Positions 34,512 to 45,570 of a DNA stretch of 64,000 nt are shown piece after piece. Position 1 is the stretch's first letter. Each line of letters begins with the position of its first letter. A program made the translations under genes and the position numbers. The notes under the pieces were generated by a model. It was not told the DNA's origin and made no database searches. It was given only the letters and a program-made list of their open reading frames with translations. This DNA is from Rhyacichthys aspro (taxonomy: Eukaryota; Chordata; Actinopteri; Gobiiformes; Rhyacichthyidae): NCBI GenBank assembly GCA_036850595.1, contig CM072163.1:13478639-13542638 (forward strand). Direction: 5' to 3'.

Positions 34512-35677
34512 AGAGGAGACAGAGGCAATGCAACATCAATAATATTATATGGAGGAGAAAAGCACAAGGCAGGGGCAGATCACAAGGGCAGATGCCAAGG
34601 TAAATGACAATCAGACAGTGTAAATAGCAAGAAGAATGGGAAGAGAAGATGCCATGAAAAACAAGCCTGTATGACGACCTCAGACCTCTGGAAAAATAAA
34701 GAAAAGATATTCACCAATTCAGCGACTGTAAGGTGAAACACTGCCACCGTATCTGATATGAGAAATAACTACAGATCCAATGCTCTATTTCTTAAAGCAA
34801 AGTCTTTACCTTTATGTAAACAGTCCATCCATTGTCATAATGTTTTCACATTTTATTGCAGTCTGCCCTCTGATATGTCCCATGTCTGTGCTTAGTTTCT
34901 TTCAAAAACAGCAGAACCAGTGATGTCACCAACTCCAAAAATATAACATTTGTTTTATAAAAAACAAGTGCTTTAAGTTTTTGCTATATTGAACAGTTAT
35001 TTTAGGTCATCATCATTTGGCCATGTCAAGAAGATCTCTGAAATTATTTTCTGCAGTTTCTTACCTGCTACTTGTTTCTTCCTCCATTTTTAACATCTTG
35101 TAGTTTTCAAGATTCAGGATCTCTAGCATGGCCCCACAATAAAACTGTTAGAGACATGTCAAGAAATGAATCATTATTCTGCAGTTAGATTGCAATTATA
35201 CATAGAGTATATACACATTTACATGAACACACAGATATATACTGGGGTCTTATGGTCTATGACAAATATATATGCTTTGCAGTGCTTAGTTTAGTTATTT
35301 TGCAGCTAAATATTCAGCTGGTCGTTGGATTTTAATGTAATGTTTTTAATTGTTGCATCACGTTTTAAATTTTTTTTTCCCCTGTGATTATTGGCAGTAA
35401 AAGCCTCCTGTTTATGACCACAGATTTCAGATTGGCATCTACAAAAACAAACTTTAAAAAGACATTAAGACCCCGTATACGTATGCTGTATATGTGTGTG
35501 TGTCAATATCTTTACTAAGAATGTATATATTGTAAATCACCTGCAAGAAATTTCATTTATTTGTTATTTTAACTGCTGACATTTTTTTTTACCTGTAGAA
35601 AAACTCTAAGATATCAGAGAATAAAAAGTGTGGTAATGTTGTGTTGGGAAATTTTCTTGTAATCTAATACTATTCTT
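34512..35677 (+). other. adar: adar 3' UTR and flank
   Basis: AATAAA at 34695-34700 is the first canonical polyadenylation signal. Later variants (AATAAAAC near 35139, AATAAAAAG near 35621) could end longer transcripts. No further gene was seen before the piggyBac element. Confidence 0.5.
34695..34700 (+). terminator. adar: Polyadenylation signal AATAAA of adar
   Basis: Lies 184 bases after the stop codon. It is a candidate only: several later A/T-rich signals exist. Confidence 0.45.
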
Positions 35678-35964
35678 TTAACCTTCCTGTCGTGTTCGGG
35701 TCAAATCTGACCGATTTACAACTTAAAACACTCATAAATATTGTGTTTTACATCTGATTGCCTCAAGGCCTCATGATATCCTCCACACTATGCACTTGAA
35801 CATACAAAAGTGATGATCACCTCTTTCATTGAATTTTGAGTGTTTTAATCAACCTTGTTACACCTGTGGTGTTCCCGGTCAAAAGTGACCGCCATAGGAA
35901 ATGAATGGGTATCCAGACTATATTCATCCATCAGACAGAAAACATCCCCATACACACCACCCCA

Positions 35965-35993
35965 ACTCACTCACTCACACACTCACTCACTCA

Positions 35994-36025
<32 letters not shown>
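35965..36025. repeat. TCAC/CA microsatellite
   Basis: ACTC/TCAC repeats pass into an uninterrupted CA run inside the piggyBac element. Confidence 0.9.
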
Positions 36026-36026
<1 letters not shown>

Positions 36027-36257
36027 GACTGAACAATCTTTTGGGGGTACACATCTCTTTCCCGCGCTTATGTGCCGATCCTGCCATGTGAACTAACTTC
36101 CTGATGAAACAATGCATCATATCTTCATACCGACTAGACAGGTGTCTGTTATGTGAACCCATCTCTTTCCCATGCTTTTGTGCCTATCCCCCACGTGAAC
36201 CACACCTTCCAGACTTGAGCTTGATGTTTGCCTTGCACTCCTTTTACTCTGAGCACA

Positions 36258-36892
36258 ATGAGTAGGCGACTGACAAAGCAGTTCTCTGTTGAAGAGGTTC
36301 TGGTCCAGGTTTTTGGACATGATGAAGAGGGCACTGAAATTGAACCAGAGATAGAGGAGGATGTCTCGGAAGTGGAAGACAACACAGATTTTGATCCAGA
36401 CTTTGAAGAGACTGACCAGTCAACAGATGGAGAGGGAGAGGCACCTGAAGAACAGGCACCTGAGGAGACATTCCAGTCCAAGAGTGGACACTTCCCAATC
36501 TCTTATTTATTGTTCCTTTTATTGCAGCTTACTGGTACATATACCTGCAAGCGAATGACAGCCCGCTGGCCTGTGGCACTGTTCCACAACCTCCTTGATG
36601 TGTCTGTTTTTAACACATATATGGTGTGGACAACCATCGACCCAACCTGGAATCAGGGGAAGTTTCAAGAGGAGACTTTTCCTAGCAGAGCTGCGGAAAG
36701 CCTTCGTGACTCCTCTTATTCAATGCCGCCAGTCTGGTTAGGAGTTTGCAAGCCCCAGCCCCAGCCGCTGCCCTGGCTGGTCTCCCCCAACAAGCACATG
36801 GGCAGAAAACAAGCCTGAGATGCTGCAAATGTGATGCCTATATTTGCAAGGCCCACTCTGACCTGTGTGTCACATGCCACTCATGTGCATGA
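36258..36892 (+). pseudogene. piggyBac transposase remnant
   Basis: From the ATG (MSRRLTKQFSVEEVL) a frame runs through an acidic N-terminal region (about 36300-36475) and then, after a stretch ending in a splice-acceptor-like TTTTATTGCAG (36517-36527), directly into a C-terminal transposase block. That block contains YTCKRMTARWPVALFHNLLDVSVFN (quoted in two parts: YTCKRMTARWPVALF and HNLLDVSVFN), the conserved segment after the catalytic domain. The catalytic DDD core is missing, by internal deletion. A frameshift before 36812 puts the C-terminal cysteine-rich finger (RCCKCDAYICKAHSDLC, ending CHSCA) into another frame. The remnant is dead as a transposase. Confidence 0.8.
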
Positions 36893-36900
36893 ATTCATAT

Positions 36901-36924
36901 GCACACGCACGCACGCACACGCAC

Positions 36925-36995
<71 letters not shown>
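36901..36995. repeat. CA microsatellite
   Basis: About 95 bases of CA/CG-interrupted and then pure CA repeats, inside the right part of the piggyBac element, just after the transposase remnant. Confidence 0.95.
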
Positions 36996-36996
<1 letters not shown>

Positions 36997-39452
36997 CTTC
37001 ATGTTAAGTTTGGTCTTTGGTTTTCCATTAATTTTTTACATTACATGTTCATTTTGTAAAACATTTTCAGTGTCTATTTGTATTTTCACTGCAGTTATTT
37101 TATGTCTAATTTTATAAATTCATGTTGAACACTATTTTGAGACATAGTTCACAGCTAAAGAATGTTGAATGAAAATTTGGTGGTGAAAAATGTTTTTTGT
37201 GCTAATTTAAGAGCAGTTAAAACAGACCGGTCAATTTTGACCGGGAACACTAAAGTAAGGGGCGGGAGGTGAACACGACAGGAGGGTTAAGCTATAGCTA
37301 TGTATAACTCCATTGCATAAACAAGTAGAAAAGTGTTTTTTGGGAAAGAAGTTAAAATGCAAGGCTTCTTTTCCTCAGGGTTAGTCTGGCTGTATTGCTG
37401 CAAAGTGCTTTGCAATGCTCTAATGGATCAGTAGATGGAAACATGGTCACAGCTCTGGGCCGGGTGCTGTGAATGTGCCTCTGTGCGGAAAAGGCACCAT
37501 GAAATCCCCAGGTGACCTGATATTCATGTTGGATGCTAGGCCAAAGCTCTAGGTACATTTTCTTATCATGGATTATGCAAAATTGACATTTATTTCACAT
37601 AGACCAGTAATACTTACCTGTGTTGCGTACATTCATTAAATAGCTCTCATTAAAAATAGGCTCAAATTTCATTCTCCATTCAAGGTTGATGATGTGATAT
37701 GTCACATACAGTACGTTTGTTAAAAATGAAAATGACAATCTGAATCTCTTAATTTGATGGGGATTTTTTTTCTTTTTGTGTTTTAGAAAGTCATATATCT
37801 TCTAAGCATTCTGCATGTGAAAAGCTGCTCAGGAATGGCCTTTGTACTAAATGCTATACATATTTTTAACAACAGTTGGTTACTGTGACAAAAGGAATGG
37901 TTGAATGTTTGATCTATTTAAAACATCAAAATCTTAAAATGTCACATCTGCACTACCTGTCAGAATATTCAGATGGAAGGAGGGTGACACCAATTACATA
38001 AGCCAAGCAGAAAAACACAGTGGAGAGCTAGATGGACCAGGACAACAGGGCTGCACACAGTAAAATGTTAGTCTGAACCCACAAGGCTTAAATAAGCTAA
38101 TCAATGCTCTCCAATAGAAATAAATGGGTGTAGGGATACAGGGAATACTTGAAGGATGAGAGAAACGGGGAGAGTAATAGCTCAGAATCTAAACCAAAAA
38201 CACAATATTGAGAACCTGTGTTCAAAAGAGTGAAAATAGAAATGCTGTGAGTGAAATAGTTACTGCTTTTGAGGGATATCTGTCATTGTGTACAGTGTGC
38301 ATACAATACACAATAGTGTTTATCCTGGAAAACAACAGCAATAGTCCAAGGACACACTGAGCAAGTGACTCTACAATGGAACATAGAGACACACACAGAG
38401 CTTACCTTGCACAAGATAACATTCACTTATCTAGCCACCTTTCCTCTATATGTTTCATATATCATATTATGATGCTACAGCATTTAGATTAACATCATCT
38501 AAAACCTTAAAAGCTTTCTTTTCCCCCCTTTGCAGTACACAATATAAAGATAAGGTCAAACAGCAACGACTACACTCAGTGAAGTCAAAAGTTGCCCCCT
38601 GTTTATGTAATTGCAAAAAATGGCTTCAACTAAAATACTGTATAATCAGGAAATATGTTTCCATAATACATGTAATTGCAGGTCTTTGATGACACAAAGG
38701 CACGTCTTCTTATATAAAAGTGACTGATCTAACTAATAACTGCATGATGTTACTTGTTTGGTTGTGTCAAAATTCACCTAGCTGATAGATAGGGACAGCT
38801 GAGTCAGGGAGAGTCCAGATGACACACACAAACAGCAGTGCAGCTACATTTTACTGACATGCTGACACTTAGAAGCTGTAGTTAGCTTCTGAGCTCTTTG
38901 ACACCTCTAAATGTTACTATCAGGACAGCTGCACACACTGCAGCATACTTGGATAATTACCTCTTCAATCAAAGGTGACATATAACCTATTATGTACCAT
39001 TCCTTTAACCAAAAGGATTGAGACCTTGACTCCTTGCTTTTCCTGTTCATTACAGGAGGACTAAATTTGCCATGGCATCGCAGGACTACAAGACACAGAA
39101 GAAGTTAATATGAGTCAAAAGCAACATCTCAGACAAGGGCGCAAGTAAAAAAATAATTTATTGTTCGGCCTCACAGATTTGTTTAGCGTTGTTTTTGTCA
39201 TAAAAGGTTAGTATAAAGAGGTCTAGTAATGACTACAACAACAGTGGAAACTTGGCTATATTCAGTTGGCACCTTGTGGCCTGAGCATTCAAGGGTGGAG
39301 TAAGTTTTAAAAAGCCAGCGTCACATTCATGCTCCTCTTGTTGACTGTGCAAGCATGCACCATTGACCACATTTAGACATGTTGTATTGGTGCTTTATTT
39401 GTAAAGTCTGTATTTTGTTAATCTTTATTTGCATTGCTGCGAGGTAAATAAA

Positions 39453-39486
39453 TAACCTCTGGCTAAAAATAGATAGCCAGAGGTTA
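39453..39486. repeat. Perfect 13-base inverted repeat (hairpin)
   Basis: TAACCTCTGGCTA at 39453-39465 and its exact reverse complement TAGCCAGAGGTTA at 39474-39486, with an 8-base A-rich loop. It could be a short palindrome of a lost transposon or a chance structure. Confidence 0.75.
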
Positions 39487-42400
39487 CATAAAACTGAGTT
39501 GCAACATCCACTGACAATTTCACTAAAGGGTTGGAATTTAACTATTATTGTCATGTCAGTGTTGTTTTTTATTTATTAATGTATGCTAATAGACTTGAAT
39601 CACACTTTGTTATTTTAATTATTTGCACAAATGACAATGATTGGAACGTTGAAAACATCAACCAACACGTGGTGTCCAAAATGCTAAACTAAAATGAAAT
39701 TATTGTGTTGTGCTGGAAAGAATGTGTCATCTGATGTTGTGAGTTAGGAACACTGAACCTGTCACTTGCCTGACTGAAGGGTATGCACGGTGAACTGAAG
39801 CCAGTGAACACACCAGCTGCCATTGCTCTACTTGGAGTCAAAACATAAGCAAACACACCAAAGTTAAAAGAGACCCTGTATCTTATAGCAACAGTAAATG
39901 TGTGTGTGTGTGTCTGTGGCAGTAGTCTGCTGACTAGTGTTCTTTCCTCAGCAGACAGCTGACTGAGGAGGACCGTCTCACATCCAGTGCATCAGCCAGC
40001 CCAGCATACATTTTGCTGTCATGCTGACGCTGTAGAATTGTGGTTAGCCCCTGAACACTTTAAAATATTGGTAAAAAGCACCTAAATCAAATGACTTCAG
40101 TCACAGGCTGTAAGGGAACTGCACAAGAATGTGTTAAAGCATTTGGAGGAAGATATGAAAATGCAAATATTACGTTTGGCATTGGATAGCATGCCTAATG
40201 GGCACTGACTTTAATAAAGTTATGTTAATATTGGCTATGTAAGGCACTCTAATTGTTTTGTAATAAAATGTAGTAACATCCTCATAATTTAAAGGTGATG
40301 TTGGATAGAGGCTGTAATGACCTTATGTTTTGGTTCAGATGACTTCAGGAAACAATTGGGAGTCGATTCACTAAATACACATATGCATATAACACACACT
40401 AAATATGTGGATATGCATGTGTGTGTATCCTCTCATTAAAAAGGCACACTTGTTTGAAAAGGAGATGTTCTGCACAGCTTCCTCATCACTTACTGCAGGA
40501 GAGCGGCTGCATTACCCACAGCTTTCAGAAGCCCCACCATTTACCCCCCACCCCACACTACATTTTTACCCCCTGTGCTCTTTGTATTTGATTATGCTTT
40601 CTCAGGCAGTGCTGGCATCCATCTGCATACAGCGGCCGGTTGCTGGCCGTGGGTTAGCACACGTCTAGGCCCCTAATGCAATCTGAGCCATTAGGATACA
40701 ATGATGTCGGTGTAGAGCAACGATTGAAGCCTGTCTGATAGAGTGAGGCCAATCCAGTGGTCTATTAAGAAGAGACACGCTGTTCTGCAATGCACTTATT
40801 CATCACTTCTCAGACGTTTCTTATAAATCTAATTTACAATTGGTCCTTGTTGTAGAAAAGACGAAAATGCACATATTCTTGTGCCTAACAATCATTTTCT
40901 TCCTTAACATGTTTGTTCACTGATAAAATACCTTCATTATTGTGTATTGAAGCAGTATAGGCAGTGCTCACACCATGGCAGTACCAGTGAGGTCCATGCC
41001 TTGTCGAAACCTTTTCTTGAAATGTGTTACGGGATACAATCAAAACAAAGAAAATACGAATACTTCTCTATTCTTTTTAATTATTTCATCTGCCTCATTA
41101 GTGTAGGCACTCCATCTGCACAAGGTGGATCATAAGGGTCCCCTTTCTGCTTTCTTCCTTTATTATTACAGTATATCATCAGTCCTGTGTGTCCATCCAG
41201 GGCAAAGGGCTAATCCAAATACCTATCAGCTGCAGAAGATGCATTTTTATGTCCAATATATATAACTGAAACTGAAATGCCAGCATCCTGCATTGGCAAA
41301 TTTAGACATTTCGCACATTCTTCAGATTTAACAAGACAGCTACTGATTCTTTTTTTATTCCTAATGAAGAACAGTCTCATTTAATAATGCATATGTAATT
41401 TGTAATTTTGTTATTATTTGATGTATTTCTCTCATTAGAAGCTGAGACTTATGGTGCACTGAGTAAAAAAAAAACAATTCATAAGAAATATTAGTCAGTC
41501 TGTTAATGGGTTTGTAACAAAAGGTGACAATAAGTAAATAAATCAATTATTGCTATTTCGTAAATGCGTTTATGTGTGCTAATGGGTGTGTAACTCTGGT
41601 GGGAATGGCTATTGTCTTTTTTTGTCTGAATTAAATCAATCCCTCTCCCCTTTCACTGATGAGGTTTGTCCACAATCTCACATTTCCACTATACCTTTGT
41701 ATTCCCAGTTGAGGCGTAGCTATTCCCTCATGGGTTTTCCTCTCATACCCATTTACCTCCTGTATTGGATTCAAAGACCTTTTTTTGAAAATGTGGAGTT
41801 TTATTGTTTTTTTGTTGAGCTTTATTTGACCAGATAGATTAGACACAAGCCAACTGAGCTGTACGCATCAATTCAAGTATTTATTATTGCTCCTTGTCTT
41901 CTAATATCCACTCATCTCTCCTATTTTACACCTGATGTATGCTCAGGTCAGCACTGTGGTCAGACTAATCTCTCCTTTCAACAGGTCCATCATTCTTTTG
42001 CTGTCACTTTGCCTCTATAGTTGCTTCATCTTTCTGTAATGCCCCCTAACCTCTGTCGGCAATATTAAGACTCCTGAAAAATATACAGTGGTCTGCCACA
42101 GTTCCATTTTCTCCCGTCCTCACGTCGCTCTGGGTGTCTGGCAGACCTCTTTTTTCCCATTTGCAGTGCTTCATTTTGTTGTATTGTGTTTGTCTAATCT
42201 CCCTTGCTCCCATCTCTATACTGGGCTACAGCCTAATAACTCTGTAAGGATGGCCGTTATACAAGAATCCCACCAGGACATCAGCAAATGACCTTATCCT
42301 ATTGCTATTACTATTGTTTTGCATTTTACCCATGAATCTGAATAAACTGTGATTTGTGACAGTGTCCATCTGACCTTTGGCCTTTCCTGGAACATTTCTA

Positions 42401-43099
42401 GGAAGTGTTTGTCGAAGCAGCCAATCTCCACAACTGGCCCATCCCGAGTCCACCTGGAAAATGAAACAACACATTAGTATTTATTACCTCATTGGCTGCA
42501 GATTTACAGAGCCATATCCTAGACAAATAGAATAAGGTGAAGCATACTGCACAGTAACCATATTGTGATGTGGCGCTAAAGCTGAGGCACATGACAGATG
42601 ATGGCCCAGGGTCCTGCACATGATATAATTTGGTTTATTGATGTCTGTCAGGTTGCATAATCTCAGCAGAGGTTGACCTGTCATAAGGAAACGTCCTAAT
42701 CCGCTCACAAACAATTTACTGTGTCTGAGTTCATCCGATTAAGAGTGTACGTAACGCACACTGAAAAGCATCATGACAAACAGAGGAGGCCAGGTAAAAT
42801 AGTTTCATTATGTGGGATTAAAGCATAAAGGCTACATTCATTTTGAAATAATTAGTCTTTAAAGGCTGAATAAAAATACGCTGAATTTTAATCATCCCTT
42901 AACTACTCCAACATTTACTTGACCATGATTTTATAAAGACTGTTCCTGATATTTTTTTCTTCTAGTTGGGAAAATGGTTTAAACCTCAAAAAGTATATTG
43001 TAAAAGCAATCATTTGTGGAAAAAAAACAGGCTTTATGATGCCATCTACTCATTATTATAAGGGATTTTCATAGATGAGAACCTCTATTCAGGAACAGA

Positions 43100-43530
43100 A
43101 AACCTTGGCCAATCACATGCTCACTAAGTTGTATGCTTGAAAAAGGAGCGCTCCCATTGGTCGACACCAGCTTGTCTATGACGATCCAGGAAGTTTAACA
43201 GCTGCAGATAATGTGTATTTTCAGCACTAAAAATGCCTTTAAACACAGCGAAAAGGCTAAAAATAAATAAATAAATAAATACTGCAAAATCAATGACGAT
43301 ATGTTCAAACAAAGTGGAGATAATTGACATTCTGACACTGAAGTCGCAGCTAAGCTAACAGTAAGCTAATACTAAACCCTAAACTCCAGTTTGGTGAAAT
43401 GTATTATTATTTTGTAGAGTAAACATTTGTTAAGTTTTTTTAGTAAAAGAGAAGCAGGAGAGGTCTATAGTCTGCTTTTGAAGGTGAGTGGAATCTGAGA
43501 CAGGAACATAAAAAGGCAATCTTCTGTTCT
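43100..43530 (+). repeat. Diverged dispersed repeat, copy B
   Basis: Shares short blocks in the same order with 32790-33150 (TTGGCCAATCAC at the start; TAAAAGAGAAGCAGGAGAGGT and GAGACAGG near the end) and has an internal AAAT microsatellite. Ends are not determined and the family is unknown. Confidence 0.4.
43257..43280. repeat. AAAT microsatellite
   Basis: About six uninterrupted AAAT units. Confidence 0.9.
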
Positions 43531-44399
43531 AGAGATTTAATGGTCATATAGGGCAAGGTAATTTATTATTACATAATGTGCATCTCTGTTGTAAATAGTT
43601 TTTCTTTGCAAACACTATTTTATTCAAGTTTCAGTTGTATCATATGTGTTTGAGTTGGAAAAGTACTGGGACATATGAATTTTTGAGTCATGGTCATATA
43701 ATAAGTAGCTTTTGTAAGCTTGTACTATTACTATTTAAATCTTTTAATCTATGGGCTATTCTTGATCTGCAACTACAATTTTACAATAAATAATTATGTG
43801 CTGACACCGTTTAATTTGGACTATTAGAAGGATGCACCTTTGTGGAAAAAAAACAAAAAAATAAAAAACAAAACCTCACAATAAAACATCAAGCTAAATG
43901 CTAAAGTAAGACGACAGAGGCCTATTTAGAAAATAAAAAATAAAAAAAACCGTTCGCAGGGATTTTTTAGCACTTTCCAAAATATCTCCACTGTTTCCTG
44001 TTTCCACAGACGCCACGTGTCTTGCCACTTCCACCTCTTCACCGTATGTCCCAGATTTGGCTCTAAAACTATTAGCTCTTATTAGCTGTATTTTGTTCAG
44101 GATTTAGACACATGTAACCTTAGCCTACCTCTTGGACTAACGTGTGCTGGTGTTGAAAGTGTCCTGTAGCGCGCGTAACAGGTGCCAAAACAAAAAGCTG
44201 CGAGCTGGCCATGTGACGTTGCTCTCATGTTCAATCAGTGCAGCTACAATTACTAAACGCGTTACGTGATTTCTGTACAGCACAATAAAAAGCAATAAAC
44301 TTTACGTAACTCGAGTTCAAATAAATAAATACGAACGGTTTTTTTTGGTTTGGTTCGCGCATCTTTTAAGCGTCGCCACCTGTTTCAAGCGCTTGTTTC

Positions 44400-44996
44400 T
44401 CTGGTGCCAGTCCGTCCAATGGGAGCAAGCGGCGGTGACTAGAGGCGGGGAAAGAGGCAGAGAAGTTGGAGGAGAGAGTGAGAGACAGATCTGGGGAGAC
44501 AGTGAGCTGGAGATTGACTGGAAGTCGGTGGAGTCACATATTAAATCACAGCCTTAATTGCTCTGAGGGAAGACTGCTGCCTGATGTCCACCTTCGCCTT
44601 TTCCCCTTCTTGTTTCAGAGCTGCTTTATGTGGCCACACATTTATTTGATCCAGCCACAGGTTGACCGATTTAATCCACTCAGCATGGATTATTTCTCTT
44701 TATTCTGTGTCGATTGTCACTGACCGGAGCGAAATGGGCACTGTCGATTGATCCCCAGTTTCAGAGAGAAATATTGTAATCGCATCAAGAGTTCCGCCGA
44801 GACGGAGGTAACATCTGTGGGAAGCGACGCGCAAATCCAAGCCAGAGCCGAGGAGGAGAACCTGTGGAGGATCAATGCGAAAGGAGGCTAGCCGAAAGAT
44901 GAGAGGATGTCAACACGAAAAAGAAAAAGTGGTGTATTTTCATGCAGCCAGTGATTGATGACAACTAACCTGGGGACAGGGACTGGAAGAAAAGAG
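44400..44996 (+). other. kcnn3: Probable 5' non-coding exon of kcnn3
   Basis: A GC-richer, purine-rich stretch (GGCGGGGAAAGAGG around 44444) ends at AAAGAG|GTACGA (GT at 44997). The matching acceptor is GTGTGCAG at 45554-45555, before the ATG exon. The left end is approximate, and short upstream ATGs are present. Assignment as the leader exon is inferred from position and composition. Confidence 0.45.
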
Positions 44997-45570
44997 GTAC
45001 GAAGTATCAAACACTAGGGAGGAGGGGGTAGTGTCTGTTATATCATACTGAAAGTAGGTTATGATTTTTAATCAATCAAACGCTATGATATTCAGCCAAG
45101 TTATGGTTAACTGTGCAACCACAGTCACAGCAGCTCTGCTGGTCACAGAAGTGTCTGAAGGGAAATGACTGTGCGCCTGATCTTATTTGCATGATGTAAA
45201 GCCAGAGGATTTGCACCAGCCTCCTGGCTAATAACAACGTAACACAGATGACATTTTATGGCATGGATGGCTGGGAGCATAGTGGGATGTGAGAGAAAAA
45301 GAGGATACTGGGAGACAGCACAAGGACAGCATGGCTCATAGTGAAGCGGACTAGGCAGCTCAGTTGAGTCAAATGTGACTCAAAGAAAACATATTTCTCC
45401 AACTGTGACCACTTTGTCTCATTGTGTTGACACACTAATAAGATCATTCTTTTTGTCATCTCCTTTCCATTGCTTTCATTGCTCATATGACCAATAATTT
45501 GTGTTCTCAGTGTGTCCCCACACAGTTGTTAATATCTTTCTGCTTGTGTGTGCAGACAGGTGAGAGAACC

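Larger units (their letters stand above)
35682..37286 (+). mobile_element. Internally deleted piggyBac-type DNA transposon
   Basis: A 1605-base element flanked on both sides by TTAA (35678-35681 and 37287-37290), the piggyBac target duplication. Terminal inverted repeats: left CCTTCCTGTCGTGTTC; right, read on the other strand, CCCTCCTGTCGTGTTC (15 of 16 match). Sub-terminal copies of a GGTCAAA-N-TGACC palindrome are present at both ends. Inside is a transposase remnant with the N-terminal acidic region fused to the C-terminal part and no catalytic core. Two CA-type microsatellites lie within. The element inserted about 1.2 kb downstream of the adar stop. It cannot make a functional transposase, but its ends look intact enough to be mobilised in trans in the past. 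Confidence 0.88.
37291..44400. other. Intergenic between adar and kcnn3
   Basis: 7.1 kb without a supportable gene. It holds a perfect hairpin (39453-39486), a GT microsatellite (about 39899-39914), an AAAT microsatellite (43257-43280) and copy B of a dispersed repeat (about 43100-43530). Scattered open frames (for example 40405-40668, 41586-41837) show no domain. Sequences before 44400 should include the kcnn3 promoter. Confidence 0.5.

Noticed and set aside
35941..36995. CRISPR-like regular repeats
   Set aside because: These are CA and TCAC microsatellites without spacers, in vertebrate DNA.
45487..45570. In-frame extension of kcnn3 upstream of the chosen ATG
   Set aside because: A clear acceptor (GTGTGCAG) ends at 45555, so the extension is intron sequence; the chosen ATG is the first in the exon.
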